Positions 18,162 to 28,096 are shown, counted from the first letter of the stretch. The stretch is DNA of 64,000 nt from JAJKIP01 sp037200685 (GCA_037200685.1 JBBCIG010000001.1:54679-118678), one strand, 5' to 3'. Translations and numbers: made by a program. Notes: generated by a model from the sequence alone, not told the origin.

Positions 18162-18762
18162 ACAAAGGTAAAATTTATTGATGGGCAATGGAAGGCTTTG
18201 TTCTTCACACCTGTTACTAACGATGCAAACGCTGTGCAACTTGCACAAACACTGATTTATAAAATGTTAAGATTGGGAATTTGTTAAAGTTTGCAGTTTT
18301 TTTATCCGCAGGATGCTGTGCATTAGCCCGGCTTCGGTTCCCTGATCATCTTCGTTGCGTCGCACTCTTGTACTGCATGAATTCTACTCAGCAATATCGG
18401 AGCACCCCAATGAGTATCGGCGGTACTTCCTGTTCACTCTTCAATAATATTGATGCGTTCTGTTGTAATGGGCCCTCGTACTTCGGGGTGGCAAGGAAGA
18501 GTTTTTATTGTATTGAACCTTCTTTTAAAATGATGTCCTAATAATAGTTCTTTTCTTTGTCATGGCGAGGCACGAGCTATCTATTTATTATACTCTTCTT
18601 TGTGTTCCTCTGCGTCTTTGTGTCTTCGTGGCTCAAAAACTTCAAAACGTCATTCGAATTCCTATTCGTAATTATACGAGCTTCCCACAAAAATTTTTCC
18701 CAAATATGGAATAGTCGTAACTTTTACTCGGATAAAATTAAAAACCTAAAATCCGGGGAGTT
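18162..18762. other. Intergenic region of about 600 bp with three repeat families, no gene
   Basis: Holds repeat copy R4 (18302-18394), a TTCTTTTCTTTGTCATGGCGAGG word at about 18549-18575 that also occurs inverted at 41894-41999, and a CTTTGTG-rich word (18595-18640) matching 10614-10673 in reverse. Frames here are short and run through these repeats, so I call no gene. Confidence 0.65.
18302..18394 (-). repeat. Dispersed 73-bp repeat, copy R4 (with extended tail)
   Basis: On the minus strand: TTGCTGAGTAGAATTCATGC, AGTACAAGAGTGCGACGCAA, CGAAGATGATCAGGGAACCG, AAGCCGGGCTAAT, and then the GCACAGCATCCTGCGGAT tail shared with R1. Confidence 0.85.
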
Positions 18763-20007
18763 ATGAGAAAAAATCTACTTACTATTAGTCTTTTATTGGT
18801 AACCATTTTAGTTTCAACTTTTGCAAAAAGCCAGGTTGATCATTTTACTTATGCCATCACCGATGTACAGAAAGAAGGTGCTAGCTGGAGTTACCTGAGA
18901 AAATTTAACCTGCAGACTGGCGAATACAGCCAAATATTGCTTAGCGGCAATGATGTAAAGCAGGTTTCTTTTGATGCTGCATCAAAAAAACAATTAGCGG
19001 AATTCACTTTAGTAAAGCCTTATAATTTTTCTACACAACCGGCCTTTAGTTCCGGCGTAGCGGCGATTGCTTTCGACAAAAAGAATAACCGTCTTTATTA
19101 TACGCCGATGTTCATTGATCAGTTACGCTACATTGATTTAAAAACAATGAGAGTGTATTATGTAACAGGGCAGGGTCTAACCGGCATGCCTGAAAAAGCA
19201 TCTGACCAATCGAACATTGTTACACGCATGGTGATCGCTTCAGACGGATTTGGCTATGCGATGACAAATGATGCTAACCACCTCATCCGTTTCAGTATCG
19301 GTAAAAAATCAACAATAGAAGATCTCGGCGCTCTTTCAGATGCATCTTCAAACAAAGGAATTTCTGTTCACAACTCTTGTAGCAGCTACGGTGGCGATAT
19401 GTTTGCAGACAATGACGATAATATATATATAGTTTCCGCCCAGAACAATGTTTTTAAAGTAAGTACGGAAACCAAAGTCGCCACTCATCTTGGTGTGGTT
19501 AAAGGATTACCAACTGGCTATACCATCAATGGCGTAGCTGTTGATGATAATAATAAATTACTGGTAACAAGTGCGGTTAACGGCACATCTTATTTTACGG
19601 TAGATCCAAAAACACTTACTGCTACACCTTATGTAACTTCTTCCGAAATATGGCGTGCATCTGATCTGGCAAACAGCAATGTCCTGGACGTTAATATGAA
19701 TTCAAAAACTATTTCCGTGATAGCCAGTAGCCCGGTTTCGTTTGATAAAAGAATTCAACTATATCCTAACCCTGCTGTGAACGAACAATTTTCTATTCAG
19801 TTCTCACAATTGGAAAAAGGGAATTATGTAGTCCAGGTTACTGATGTAACAGGTAAACAAGTGCTTTTAAAAAGAGTAACTGTTGGTGGCGAAGAACAAA
19901 CAGAAAAAATTCAACTGGACGCTGCTTCTGCAAAAGGTCTGTACTTAGTAAAGGTTACAGATAAAAGTAATAATGCAGTATTTGAAAGAAAAGTATTTGT
20001 TCAATAA
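18763..20007 (+). CDS. Secreted protein with T9SS type A C-terminal sorting domain
   Basis: The 414-residue product has a signal peptide (MRKNLLTISLLLVTILVSTFAKSQ) and an unassigned middle of about 300 residues whose repeated strand-like units suggest a beta-propeller. The C-terminal 80 residues (IQLYPNPAVNEQFSIQF ... KGLYLVKVTDKSNNAVFERKVFVQ) are a T9SS sorting domain. That domain sends the protein across the outer membrane by the type IX system. Ligand or enzyme activity is not evident. The frame is intact, and a strong terminator follows. Confidence 0.9.
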   Translation: MRKNLLTISLLLVTILVSTFAKSQVDHFTYAITDVQKEGASWSYLRKFNLQTGEYSQILLSGNDVKQVSFDAASKKQLAEFTLVKPYNFSTQPAFSSGVAAIAFDKKNNRLYYTPMFIDQLRYIDLKTMRVYYVTGQGLTGMPEKASDQSNIVTRMVIASDGFGYAMTNDANHLIRFSIGKKSTIEDLGALSDASSNKGISVHNSCSSYGGDMFADNDDNIYIVSAQNNVFKVSTETKVATHLGVVKGLPTGYTINGVAVDDNNKLLVTSAVNGTSYFTVDPKTLTATPYVTSSEIWRASDLANSNVLDVNMNSKTISVIASSPVSFDKRIQLYPNPAVNEQFSIQFSQLEKGNYVVQVTDVTGKQVLLKRVTVGGEEQTEKIQLDAASAKGLYLVKVTDKSNNAVFERKVFVQ

Positions 20008-20025
20008 TAGCTGATCAAAAGAAAT

Positions 20026-20060
20026 TAAAAAAGCTTCCTGTTGACGGGGAAGCTTTTTTA
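20026..20060 (+). terminator. Bidirectional Rho-independent terminator
   Basis: AAAAAAGCTTCC ... GGAAGCTTTTTT forms an 8-12 bp stem with a short loop, flanked by A- and T-tracts. It serves the T9SS protein gene on the plus strand and the convergent type III glutamine synthetase gene on the minus strand. Confidence 0.9.
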
Positions 20061-20081
20061 ATTTATATCTATTTTAAACTC

Positions 20082-22271
20082 TTATCTCAGGAAAAGCAAT
20101 TCCCTGTATTTAGGCAGGTACCATTCTTTGTCATCAACCAACAGCTCAAGTTTGTCTACGTAATAACGTATTTCATCAAAGAACACATCTTTTATTTCGC
20201 TCTGGTAAGCGATTGCTTTAGCCCTGGTTTCTTCAAGTGTATTTGCCTTCTTTCTTGCTTCAATCATTTTTTCCACGAGATCACTTGCCTTATTGATCAG
20301 TTCTGATATTTTATCAAGTATTTGCCGCTGGTTACTGTAAGCAGATTCTGGCAGACCGGCATCTTTCAAACCATTGATATTGTTAGCCAGTAAATTTTGA
20401 TAGCGGATAGCCGCTGGTAAAATATGGCTCGTGGCAAGCTCACCCATAATGCGGCTTTCGATCTGTACTTTCTTAATATATTTTTCCAACTCTATTTCAT
20501 GTCTTGCTTCCAACTCAGAATGGGAATAGATATTATTGTTTTCAAATAAATGCTTCGCTTTATCGGTAATCATGGCATCTAATGCCAGTGGTGTGGTTTT
20601 TATATTGGGCAATCCTCTTTTCGCGGCTTCTTTTTCCCACTCTTCGCTGTAATTATTGCCTTCAAATAAAATTTTCTCACTTGCTACGATGTATTCACGA
20701 ATCACATGCATGATTGCAATTTCTTTTTTCTCTCCTTTGTCAATCAATGCGTCAACACTTGTTTTGAATTGTTTCAATGTCGCAGCTACAATTGTATTCA
20801 ATACAGTCATTGGATTGGCGCAATTAGCGGTAGAACCTACTGCACGGAATTCAAATTTATTTCCGGTAAAAGCAAAAGGCGATGTCCTGTTACGGTCTGT
20901 ATTATCCATTAATAATTCAGGAATGCTTTTGTGAATATCAATTTTCAGCATGCTTTCATCCTGCTCATCCATTTTCGCGGAAACCCTTTCCTTCACATCT
21001 TGTAAAACTTTTGTAAGGTACTGGCCGATAAATACTGAAATAATAGCGGGCGGCGCTTCATTAGCGCCCAGGCGATGATCATTAGGCGCCGAAGCAATAG
21101 AAGCTCTTAGTATATCAGCATAATCATGCACCGCTTTTATTGTGTTCACAAAAAAAGTAAGGAACATCAGGTTTGTCTTCGGTGTTTTGCCGGGGGCTAA
21201 AAGATTAACACCCGTATCCGTCGCCATGCTCCAGTTATTATGTTTACCACTTCCATTAATACCGGCAAATGGTTTTTCATGTAACAATACCCTGAGTTTA
21301 TGACGGCGTGCCACCCGGTCCATGATATCCATCAATAATGAATTGTGATCAACCGCTACACTCACTTCTTCAAAAATAGGAGCACATTCAAATTGGGCTG
21401 GCGCCACTTCATTATGTCTTGTGCGAAGTGGTATGCCGAGTTTATAGCATTCAGTTTCAAAATCCCTGATATAAGTATAGACCCTTTCAGGAATAGACCC
21501 AAAATAATGATCTTCTAATTGTTGGTTTTTAGCGGAATTATGTCCGAATACTGTTCTGCCTGTCATCACAAGATCAGGTCTTGCATTGAACAACGCTTCA
21601 TCTATCACGAAATATTCCTGTTCCCATCCTAATGTTGGGGTAACGCGGCTTACATTTTTATCAAAATAATTACACACATCAACTGCCGCTTTGTTCAATG
21701 TCTCCAATGCTTTCAGCAACGGCGCTTTGTAATCAAGTGATTCGCCTGTATAAGAAACGAAAATGGTAGGGATACATAATGTTTTTCCATTGCCAATCTC
21801 CATAATAAAAGCGGGAGAGGAGGGATCCCATGCGGTATATCCTCTTGCTTCGAATGTTGCACGAAGGCCTCCACTCGGAAATGAAGAAGCATCAGGTTCC
21901 TGTTGTATTAATGCATCACCTTCGAACTGTTCGATTGGCGTACCATCACTTTTTATTGTAAAAAATGAATCATGCTTTTCCGCAGTAGTGCCGGTCAGCG
22001 GTTGAAACCAATGCGTAAAGTGAGTAACACCTTTGCTTTCCGCCCATGAACGAATACCACTGGCTATCTGGCTGGCAATATCACGATCAATTTTTTGTCC
22101 TGATTTAATAGAACTGACAAGACTTTTATATGCTTCATCACTTAAAAATTCACGGGCCACTTTTAATGTGAATACATTACTGCCGAAAATGGCGGTAATT
22201 TTTGGTGAGCTTGCTACTTCTATAGTACTGTTAGAAGTCAGATTTTCGACTGCATGAAATCTAAGTGACAT
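20082..22271 (-). CDS. glnN: Type III glutamine synthetase
   Basis: GSIII makes glutamine from glutamate, ammonia and ATP. Chosen start 22271 gives MSLRFHAVENLTSN; a longer frame upstream (22310) runs through the terminator hairpin and is unlikely. The product of about 729 residues is right for GSIII and much longer than other types. Typical segments are GWEQEYFVID, RHNEVAPAQFE, LLHEKPFAGINGSGKHNNWS, and NRTSPFAFTGNKFEFRAVGS. The adjacent gene encodes a type II enzyme, so the cell has two unrelated-length glutamine synthetases side by side on one strand. Confidence 0.95.
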   Translation of the reverse strand: MSLRFHAVENLTSNSTIEVASSPKITAIFGSNVFTLKVAREFLSDEAYKSLVSSIKSGQKIDRDIASQIASGIRSWAESKGVTHFTHWFQPLTGTTAEKHDSFFTIKSDGTPIEQFEGDALIQQEPDASSFPSGGLRATFEARGYTAWDPSSPAFIMEIGNGKTLCIPTIFVSYTGESLDYKAPLLKALETLNKAAVDVCNYFDKNVSRVTPTLGWEQEYFVIDEALFNARPDLVMTGRTVFGHNSAKNQQLEDHYFGSIPERVYTYIRDFETECYKLGIPLRTRHNEVAPAQFECAPIFEEVSVAVDHNSLLMDIMDRVARRHKLRVLLHEKPFAGINGSGKHNNWSMATDTGVNLLAPGKTPKTNLMFLTFFVNTIKAVHDYADILRASIASAPNDHRLGANEAPPAIISVFIGQYLTKVLQDVKERVSAKMDEQDESMLKIDIHKSIPELLMDNTDRNRTSPFAFTGNKFEFRAVGSTANCANPMTVLNTIVAATLKQFKTSVDALIDKGEKKEIAIMHVIREYIVASEKILFEGNNYSEEWEKEAAKRGLPNIKTTPLALDAMITDKAKHLFENNNIYSHSELEARHEIELEKYIKKVQIESRIMGELATSHILPAAIRYQNLLANNINGLKDAGLPESAYSNQRQILDKISELINKASDLVEKMIEARKKANTLEETRAKAIAYQSEIKDVFFDEIRYYVDKLELLVDDKEWYLPKYRELLFLR

Positions 22272-22291
22272 AATTGTTGGATTTTGGCAAA

Positions 22292-22328
22292 GAAAAAACA
22301 TCCCTTCCATATTGAAGCGGAAGGGATG
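22292..22328 (-). terminator. Terminator/attenuator hairpin between the two glutamine synthetase genes
   Basis: On the minus strand CATCCCTTCC and GGAAGGGATG pair perfectly (10 bp) and are followed by TTTTTT. It lies 47 bp after the type II gene and only about 21 bp before the type III start, so it could also attenuate entry into glnN. A direct repeat ATAATTGTTG flanks it (22270-22279 and 22331-22340). Confidence 0.8.
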
Positions 22329-22350
22329 AAATAATTGTTGACAATAAATA

Positions 22351-22368
22351 CATCTGCATTTGCAGATG
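22351..22368 (-). terminator. Small perfect hairpin after the type II glutamine synthetase gene
   Basis: CATCTGCA-TT-TGCAGATG forms an 8-bp stem 6 bp after the stop. On the minus strand it precedes GTATTTATTG, a poor T-tract. It may stabilise the 3' end or cooperate with the stronger hairpin downstream. Confidence 0.5.
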
Positions 22369-22374
22369 CGATCT

Positions 22375-23388
22375 TTATTTCTTAACTGCTTTTACAGTTT
22401 TAATGATGCGTGCTGCTACTTTGTATGGATCTGCCGCTGAATTTGGACGACGATCTTCCAGGTAACCTTTCCAGCCATTAGCAGGAACGCCTACAGGAAT
22501 ACGAATCGAAGCGCCACGATCAGAAACACCATAACTGAAATCATGAATACTTGCTGTTTCATGTTTGCCGGTAAGACGAAGATGGTTATCCGCACCATAA
22601 ACTGCGATATGTTCTTTAATAACCGGGCGGAAAGATTCACATACTTTGTCAAATATTTCTTTGCTTCCGGCAGTTCTTAATAAAGTATTAGAGAAGTTAG
22701 CGTGCATACCGCTACCGTTCCAGTCAAGCGAACCGAGCGGTTTGCAATGCCAGTTGATAGATACACCATATTTCTCTCCAATTCTTTCCAAAAGATAACG
22801 TGCCACCCATATCTGGTCGCCGGCGCCTTTTGCCCCTTTTGAAAATATCTGGAATTCCCACTGACCTGTTGCTACTTCTGCATTGATGCCTTCTACATTC
22901 AAGCCTGCATCAAGACAAGCGTCAAGATGTTCTTCAATGATGTAACGGCCGTATGCATTAGCAGCGCCTACTGAACAGTAGTAAGGGCCTTGGGGGCTTG
23001 GAAAACCACCTGCGGGAAAACCTAAAGGCCTGTTTGTTTTATTATCCCAAAGAAAATATTCCTGTTCAAAACCGAACCAGAAATCATTATCATCATCTTC
23101 AATTAAAGCACGGCCATTTGATTCATGCGGTGTGCCGTCAGCATTTAATACTTCACACATTACTAAATAGCCATTCTTACGCTGAGGGTCAGGAACAATA
23201 TAGACAGGTTTTAATAAGCAATCGGAAGATCCGCCAGGAGCTTGTTCTGTTGAGGAACCGTCAAAACTCCAATTAGATAAATCTGAGAGTTTGCCGCTAA
23301 AGTCTTTTTCAATCTTTGTTTTACTGCGAAGGCTTTGTGTCGGTTTGTAACCATCCAGCCAAATGTACTCTAGTTTTGAAATTGCCAT
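22375..23388 (-). CDS. glnII: Type II (eukaryote-like) glutamine synthetase
   Basis: A 337-residue glutamine synthetase of the GSII type. It holds the beta-Grasp start (KLEYIWLDGYKPTQSLRSKTK), then SNWSFDGSSTEQAPGGSSDC, WFGFEQEYFLWD, GINAEVATGQWEFQI, GSGMHANFSNTLLR and RGASIRIPVG. These carry the metal- and glutamate-binding residues. Length matches GSII and not GSI or GSIII. It lies directly upstream of the type III gene on the minus strand with two hairpins between. The frame is intact. Confidence 0.95.
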   Translation of the reverse strand: MAISKLEYIWLDGYKPTQSLRSKTKIEKDFSGKLSDLSNWSFDGSSTEQAPGGSSDCLLKPVYIVPDPQRKNGYLVMCEVLNADGTPHESNGRALIEDDDNDFWFGFEQEYFLWDNKTNRPLGFPAGGFPSPQGPYYCSVGAANAYGRYIIEEHLDACLDAGLNVEGINAEVATGQWEFQIFSKGAKGAGDQIWVARYLLERIGEKYGVSINWHCKPLGSLDWNGSGMHANFSNTLLRTAGSKEIFDKVCESFRPVIKEHIAVYGADNHLRLTGKHETASIHDFSYGVSDRGASIRIPVGVPANGWKGYLEDRRPNSAADPYKVAARIIKTVKAVKK

Positions 23389-23436
23389 ACCGTGGAGTTT
23401 AAATAATATATTTTATTAATACAGAAGTTATCGAGG

Positions 23437-23444
23437 CAAATCTA
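23437..23444 (-). promoter_or_regulatory. Possible Bacteroidota -7 element for glnII
   Basis: TAGATTTG on the minus strand matches TAnnTTTG and lies about 50 bp before the glnII start. I see no clear -33 TTTG at the usual spacing, so support is modest. Confidence 0.4.
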
Positions 23445-23565
23445 AATGTTTTTTAAATATGTTATTATAAAATCAAAAAATTTACAGATTGATAAATTAT
23501 TTTGCAATAATTATCAATAAAAAGGTTGAAAATGTAAATTGAATTGAAAAATAATAAACATTAAA

Positions 23566-24840
23566 TTATTTTTTAATGTTTTTGGCTAAATCCTTGATTT
23601 TAAGCCAATCAATTTGAGCAACGATAAAAACAATTAATAAGGGAAAAACAATGCTCCGGTAACGTACAATAGCCCCGAGATTATTAACACTAAATCCGAT
23701 GCCGAGTAGAACGGAGATTGAAAAGAAAAGACAGAAGTAAGCGACAGGCTTTGAATGGAACAAAAGCCCTTTTCTTCTCCAAATTAAAAAGACAATAAAA
23801 AAAAATAGCAACAAGCCAATTTCTAATCCAGCGGCTAATGATAGTATATGCTTTATATCATTAGGGTAGGGCCGTACAGCTGAAAGTGTAATAGCCTGCG
23901 GCATATTCACCAGGAAACTTACTGCGTTTGGTTTTAATTCTTTTATTGGAATACTCGAATTGCCTTTTATCTGGATAAAGGCTTGCTGTCTTTCTACAAC
24001 CGCTTTGGGGAAGTCAAGTCTTTGATCAATGTAACGTACTGTAAAAAACAAAACACCAAAAAAAGAATATACAGCGATAAAACAAAGCAAAGGGTATTTT
24101 GAAAATCTATTCGCTATTAACCATGCGATAATTGCCGGGATAGCTATGGCAATAAGAAAGTTTCTAAAAAACAATAAAATCAATAAACCAAGCAACACAC
24201 CTGTTATTCTTTTTATGCTAAACTTTTTTTCTTTATTCCCAAAATAAATATGGTAAAGAATAAGACTGATACCAACAAATATCAATCCTTCCCTTGCAAC
24301 GCCGCTTGACCAATAAAAAAAAGAGGGGATTAAAAAAACAGCAAGTAAAACGGAGATTCTTTTGCCAGGGAAAACATCGTTCATTACTTTATAAACGGCT
24401 ACCGGCCCAAAAAGGGTGATGAACGAATAGAAAATAACATTTACAAGATAATGGCCGAAACTGAATACATCAAAAATAGAAAGAACTTTATAAAAAACAT
24501 TTCCTTTTAAATCATTCCAATAAGAACCAGTAGCGCCAAAAAGATTTTGAATGCCTTTTTCATATGGATTATTAAAAAGATTAGTAAAATATTCTTTAGG
24601 ATCATCGCCCAATAATTGGTATTCTATTAATCCATTATGGTGATTGGACCATGTATCCAGCATTTGCGCAAATCCAGCATAGTATATGCCCATCCATCCG
24701 TAAAATATCCCAATGATGATTTTTAGTAAGAAAATAATGATCAATTGTGGTTTACTTAAACCACTCGATGTGAAAAATCTGGTTTTGGTAACAAGCCACG
24801 AAAAAAGGATAAGATAACCGGCAAAAAGAAGGTACTCCAA
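23566..24840 (-). CDS. Polytopic membrane protein of unknown function
   Basis: The 424-residue product has about ten hydrophobic segments across its length and a basic tail (LKIKDLAKNIKK). One longer loop between early helices (residues about 60-115, with LGDDPKEYFTNLFNNPYE) and another (about 265-310) are polar. The topology recalls O-antigen polymerase/EpsG-like proteins, but no sequence motif proves that. No surface-sugar gene lies next to it; the type II glutamine synthetase gene is downstream and purL is divergent. The frame is intact. Confidence 0.75.
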   Translation of the reverse strand: MEYLLFAGYLILFSWLVTKTRFFTSSGLSKPQLIIIFLLKIIIGIFYGWMGIYYAGFAQMLDTWSNHHNGLIEYQLLGDDPKEYFTNLFNNPYEKGIQNLFGATGSYWNDLKGNVFYKVLSIFDVFSFGHYLVNVIFYSFITLFGPVAVYKVMNDVFPGKRISVLLAVFLIPSFFYWSSGVAREGLIFVGISLILYHIYFGNKEKKFSIKRITGVLLGLLILLFFRNFLIAIAIPAIIAWLIANRFSKYPLLCFIAVYSFFGVLFFTVRYIDQRLDFPKAVVERQQAFIQIKGNSSIPIKELKPNAVSFLVNMPQAITLSAVRPYPNDIKHILSLAAGLEIGLLLFFFIVFLIWRRKGLLFHSKPVAYFCLFFSISVLLGIGFSVNNLGAIVRYRSIVFPLLIVFIVAQIDWLKIKDLAKNIKK

Positions 24841-24940
24841 ACAAACAGTTTTAGCCTTGCAAAATAACTATTATTATTTACAATAAACCATTGTAAGTGA
24901 AATGTGAATATATCTGCGGGCAAGCGATGTTTCATTTCCT

Positions 24941-24948
24941 TAGTTTTG
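24941..24948 (+). promoter_or_regulatory. Putative Bacteroidota -7 element upstream of purL
   Basis: TAGTTTTG fits TAnnTTTG and ends 33 bp before the purL ATG. A good -33 TTTG is not seen at 19-21 bp upstream. Confidence 0.45.
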
Positions 24949-24981
24949 CATTTCTTCTTATTAACCTCTTGATATTTTATC

Positions 24982-27213
24982 ATGGAAATAACTGTAAAGA
25001 CAGCGCAGCAATTACGATTAACCGAAGCTGAATTTGAATTGATCAAACAAAGGCTGGGTCGTACCCCAAACTTCAATGAGCTATGCGCTTTTTCAGGTAT
25101 GTGGAGTGAGCATTGCAGTTATAAAAATTCCATCAAATGGCTAAAGACATTGCCGAGAGAAGGCGGCCGCATGCTAGTGAAAGCAGGTGAAGAAAATGCA
25201 GGTTTAATGGATATCGGCGATGGGCTTGGTGTTGTTTTTAAAATTGAATCACATAATCATCCTTCTGCTATCGAACCATTCCAGGGAGCAGCTACAGGTG
25301 TGGGTGGCATTCATCGTGATATTTTTACTATGGGAGCAAGGCCGATTGCCGCATTGAATTCCCTTCGTTTTGGAAGATTGGAAGAAGATAAAACGCAGCG
25401 CTTGCTTGCCGGCATTGTACATGGTATTGGTCATTATGGTAATTGTTTTGGCGTTCCTACCGTCGGCGGTGAAATTTATTTTGATAAATGTTACCATACT
25501 AATCCATTGGTAAATGCAATGAGCGTAGGCATAGTGAAAGCAGGAGAAACTGTTTCTGCGATTGCAAAAGGGAAAGGCAACCCTGTGATGTTTGTTGGTA
25601 GCGCTACAGGTAAAGATGGGATCGGAGGTGCATCTTTTGCATCTGCGGATATAACTGCGGAAAGTGCACAGGATTTGCCCGCTGTACAAGTAGGCGATCC
25701 GTTCCAGGAAAAGAAATTATTGGAAGCGTGTTTGGAAGTAATAAAAACCGGCGCCGTAGTGGGAATGCAGGATATGGGAGCGGCAGGAATTATATGTTCC
25801 ACTGCGGAAATGAGTGCAAAAGGTGAATCAGGAATGAGAATTGATCTTGACAAAGTTCCGATGCGGCAAAAAAATATGAAAGCATGGGAATTATTATTGA
25901 GTGAGAGCCAGGAACGAATGTTATTGGTAGCAGAAAAAGGAAGAGAAGCGGAAGTCGTAAAAGTATTTGAGAAATGGGATTTGCCTTGTTCTGTTATTGG
26001 TGAAGTAACAGATGATGGCCTGCTTAGTTTTTATATGAATGGAGAATTAGAAGCAGAGCTTTCCGCATATGATCTTGTGCTCGGTGGTGGCGCTCCTCAA
26101 TACGAAAGGGAATATAGGGAGCCTTCTTATTTTAATGAAATTAAGAAGTTTGATATTGCTGCTATCCCTGAACCACAACATTTAAAAACGATTGCGGAGG
26201 AGATGATTCAACTTCCATCCATCGCATCTAAAAGATGGATATATACGCAGTATGATAGTATGGTGGGAACAGTAAACACTTCTACCAATACTCCTTCAGA
26301 CGCTGCTATTGTTGCTGTAAAAGGAACAAAGAAGGGAATAGCTATTACTACGGATTGTAATAGCCGTTATGTTTATGCTGATCCGTATAAAGGAGCAATG
26401 ATTGCCGTAAGCGAAGCAGCAAGAAATATTGTTTGCAGTGGCGGCCAGCCATTGGGAATAACTAACTGTTTGAATTTTGGTAACCCTTATGACCCCGAAG
26501 TTTATTACCAGTTTGTACATGCCATCAAAGGAATGGGAGAGGCCTGCGTAAAATTTGATACACCTGTTACCGGGGGTAATGTCAGCTTTTACAATCAGAA
26601 CCCTGATGGGCCTGTTAATCCAACTCCAACTATTGGTATGGTAGGTTTACTTGAAGACATCACTAAAAAAATGACGCTTGATTTTAAAGAAGAAGGTGAT
26701 GTGCTTTATTTGGTCGGTAATTCAACCAATGATATAAACTGCTCTGAATATCTTCATGCTATTTGTGATGTCAAATTTTCTCCCGCTCCCCATTTTGACT
26801 TGGAAGAAGAATATTCATTGCAACAAAAAGTTAGCGAACTGATCAGGAAAAAATTAGTTCATTCCGCCCATGATGTAAGCGAAGGCGGATTATTTGTAAC
26901 ACTAAATGAAAGCGGCTTTAATCGTGAATTAGGGTTTTCTGTTATTACCAGCATCACTTGCCGCAAAGATGCATGGCTTTTTGGCGAAGGCCAGAGCCGT
27001 GTTTTGATGAGTGTGCCGATTGAAAACGTAAAAGAATTTGAAAGTGCATTAGGAGATTTTCCTTTTGAAAAAATTGGCGTGGTAACAACAGGTGAAATAG
27101 TGGTGGACGGCGACTTCTGGGGCACGATTGATTGGTGGAAAGACAAATATGATACGGCTATTGAAAATTATTTATCAAAAGAGAAAGCAGGGGCAGCGTT
27201 AAGTTCTATATAA
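24982..27213 (+). CDS. purL: Phosphoribosylformylglycinamidine synthase subunit PurL
   Basis: PurL converts FGAR to FGAM in purine synthesis using ATP and glutamine-derived ammonia. The 743-residue length is that of the small PurL, which needs separate PurQ and PurS. Signatures: ELCAFSGMWSEHCSYKNS near the N-terminus, KIESHNHPSAIEPFQGAATGVGG, FVGSATGKDGIGGASFAS, and in the second half NCLNFGNPYDPEVYYQ and VHSAHDVSEGGLFVTL. No purQ or purS is adjacent. The frame is intact. Confidence 0.96.
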   Translation: MEITVKTAQQLRLTEAEFELIKQRLGRTPNFNELCAFSGMWSEHCSYKNSIKWLKTLPREGGRMLVKAGEENAGLMDIGDGLGVVFKIESHNHPSAIEPFQGAATGVGGIHRDIFTMGARPIAALNSLRFGRLEEDKTQRLLAGIVHGIGHYGNCFGVPTVGGEIYFDKCYHTNPLVNAMSVGIVKAGETVSAIAKGKGNPVMFVGSATGKDGIGGASFASADITAESAQDLPAVQVGDPFQEKKLLEACLEVIKTGAVVGMQDMGAAGIICSTAEMSAKGESGMRIDLDKVPMRQKNMKAWELLLSESQERMLLVAEKGREAEVVKVFEKWDLPCSVIGEVTDDGLLSFYMNGELEAELSAYDLVLGGGAPQYEREYREPSYFNEIKKFDIAAIPEPQHLKTIAEEMIQLPSIASKRWIYTQYDSMVGTVNTSTNTPSDAAIVAVKGTKKGIAITTDCNSRYVYADPYKGAMIAVSEAARNIVCSGGQPLGITNCLNFGNPYDPEVYYQFVHAIKGMGEACVKFDTPVTGGNVSFYNQNPDGPVNPTPTIGMVGLLEDITKKMTLDFKEEGDVLYLVGNSTNDINCSEYLHAICDVKFSPAPHFDLEEEYSLQQKVSELIRKKLVHSAHDVSEGGLFVTLNESGFNRELGFSVITSITCRKDAWLFGEGQSRVLMSVPIENVKEFESALGDFPFEKIGVVTTGEIVVDGDFWGTIDWWKDKYDTAIENYLSKEKAGAALSSI

Positions 27214-27287
27214 GTTACCGGTTCCTGGTTTCCTGGTCCTTGCTTCTTGTGGATTTCCTTGTCTTATCTTTATACAAATTCAAATAA

Positions 27288-28082
27288 ATGGGAAAGAAGA
27301 TTGCTATCATTGGCGGTGGAAATTTGGGCAGCGCCATTGCCGAAGGATTATTAAAAAGCAAGTTCAGTAAAGCGGCTGAAATCATTATTACCAAAAGAAA
27401 CGTAACTACTCTTAAAGCCTTAAAAGAAAAAGGTATAGAAGTAACATCGGATAATAACGCTGCGGTCAAGAAAAGTGAAATTATTATCCTGGCGGTAAAG
27501 CCATTCCAGGTTGCTGATGTATTAGCGGGAATTAAAAAAGACCTCACTAATAATAAGCTGGTCATTTCCGTGGTTACTGGTGGGCTAATCAGTGAAATGG
27601 AAGAAGCGGTTGGAAAAAAAATCCCTTTGTTCCGTGCCATGCCGAACACTGCTATCGCTATTCAGCAAAGCATGACTTGTATTTGCAGTCAATATGCAGA
27701 TGCGGCTGATGTGAAATATGTGAATGATCTTTTCAGCACCGTTGGTAAAGTGGTGACGATTGATGAAAAGCTGATGGATGCGGCCACCATACTTGGCGCC
27801 TGCGGTACCGCTTATGCTATGCGTTATATCCGTGCGAACATACAGGGCGGTATTGAAATTGGTTTTGATGCTGCGACGGCTTCCTTGATTGCTGCGCAAA
27901 CAGTAAAGGGGGCATCAGAATTATTATTACAAAAAGGGTCTCATCCTGAACAGGAAATTGATAAAGTAACAACGCCGAAAGGCTGTACGATCGCCGGCCT
28001 GAATGAAATGGAACACCGGGGATTCAGTTCGTCATTGATAAGGGGGATAGTAGCGAGTTATAATAAGATTGCGAAGGATTAA
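27288..28082 (+). CDS. proC: Pyrroline-5-carboxylate reductase
   Basis: ProC makes proline from pyrroline-5-carboxylate with NAD(P)H. The N-terminal Rossmann fold has IAIIGGGNLGSAIAEGLL. Other family marks are ILAVKPFQVADVL, FRAMPNTAIAIQQSMT, ATILGACGTAYAMRYI and the C-terminal TPKGCTIAGLNEMEHRGFSS. Length 264 is normal. It stands alone on the plus strand between purL and the IS element. TATCTTTA at 27262-27269 could be a weak -7 element. Confidence 0.95.
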   Translation: MGKKIAIIGGGNLGSAIAEGLLKSKFSKAAEIIITKRNVTTLKALKEKGIEVTSDNNAAVKKSEIIILAVKPFQVADVLAGIKKDLTNNKLVISVVTGGLISEMEEAVGKKIPLFRAMPNTAIAIQQSMTCICSQYADAADVKYVNDLFSTVGKVVTIDEKLMDAATILGACGTAYAMRYIRANIQGGIEIGFDAATASLIAAQTVKGASELLLQKGSHPEQEIDKVTTPKGCTIAGLNEMEHRGFSSSLIRGIVASYNKIAKD

Positions 28083-28096
28083 AAATTCTTCGGTAA

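Noticed and set aside
18281..18541. Short frame of 86 codons between the TonB-like and T9SS protein genes
   Set aside because: It runs through repeat R4 in a direction that gives no recognisable protein.
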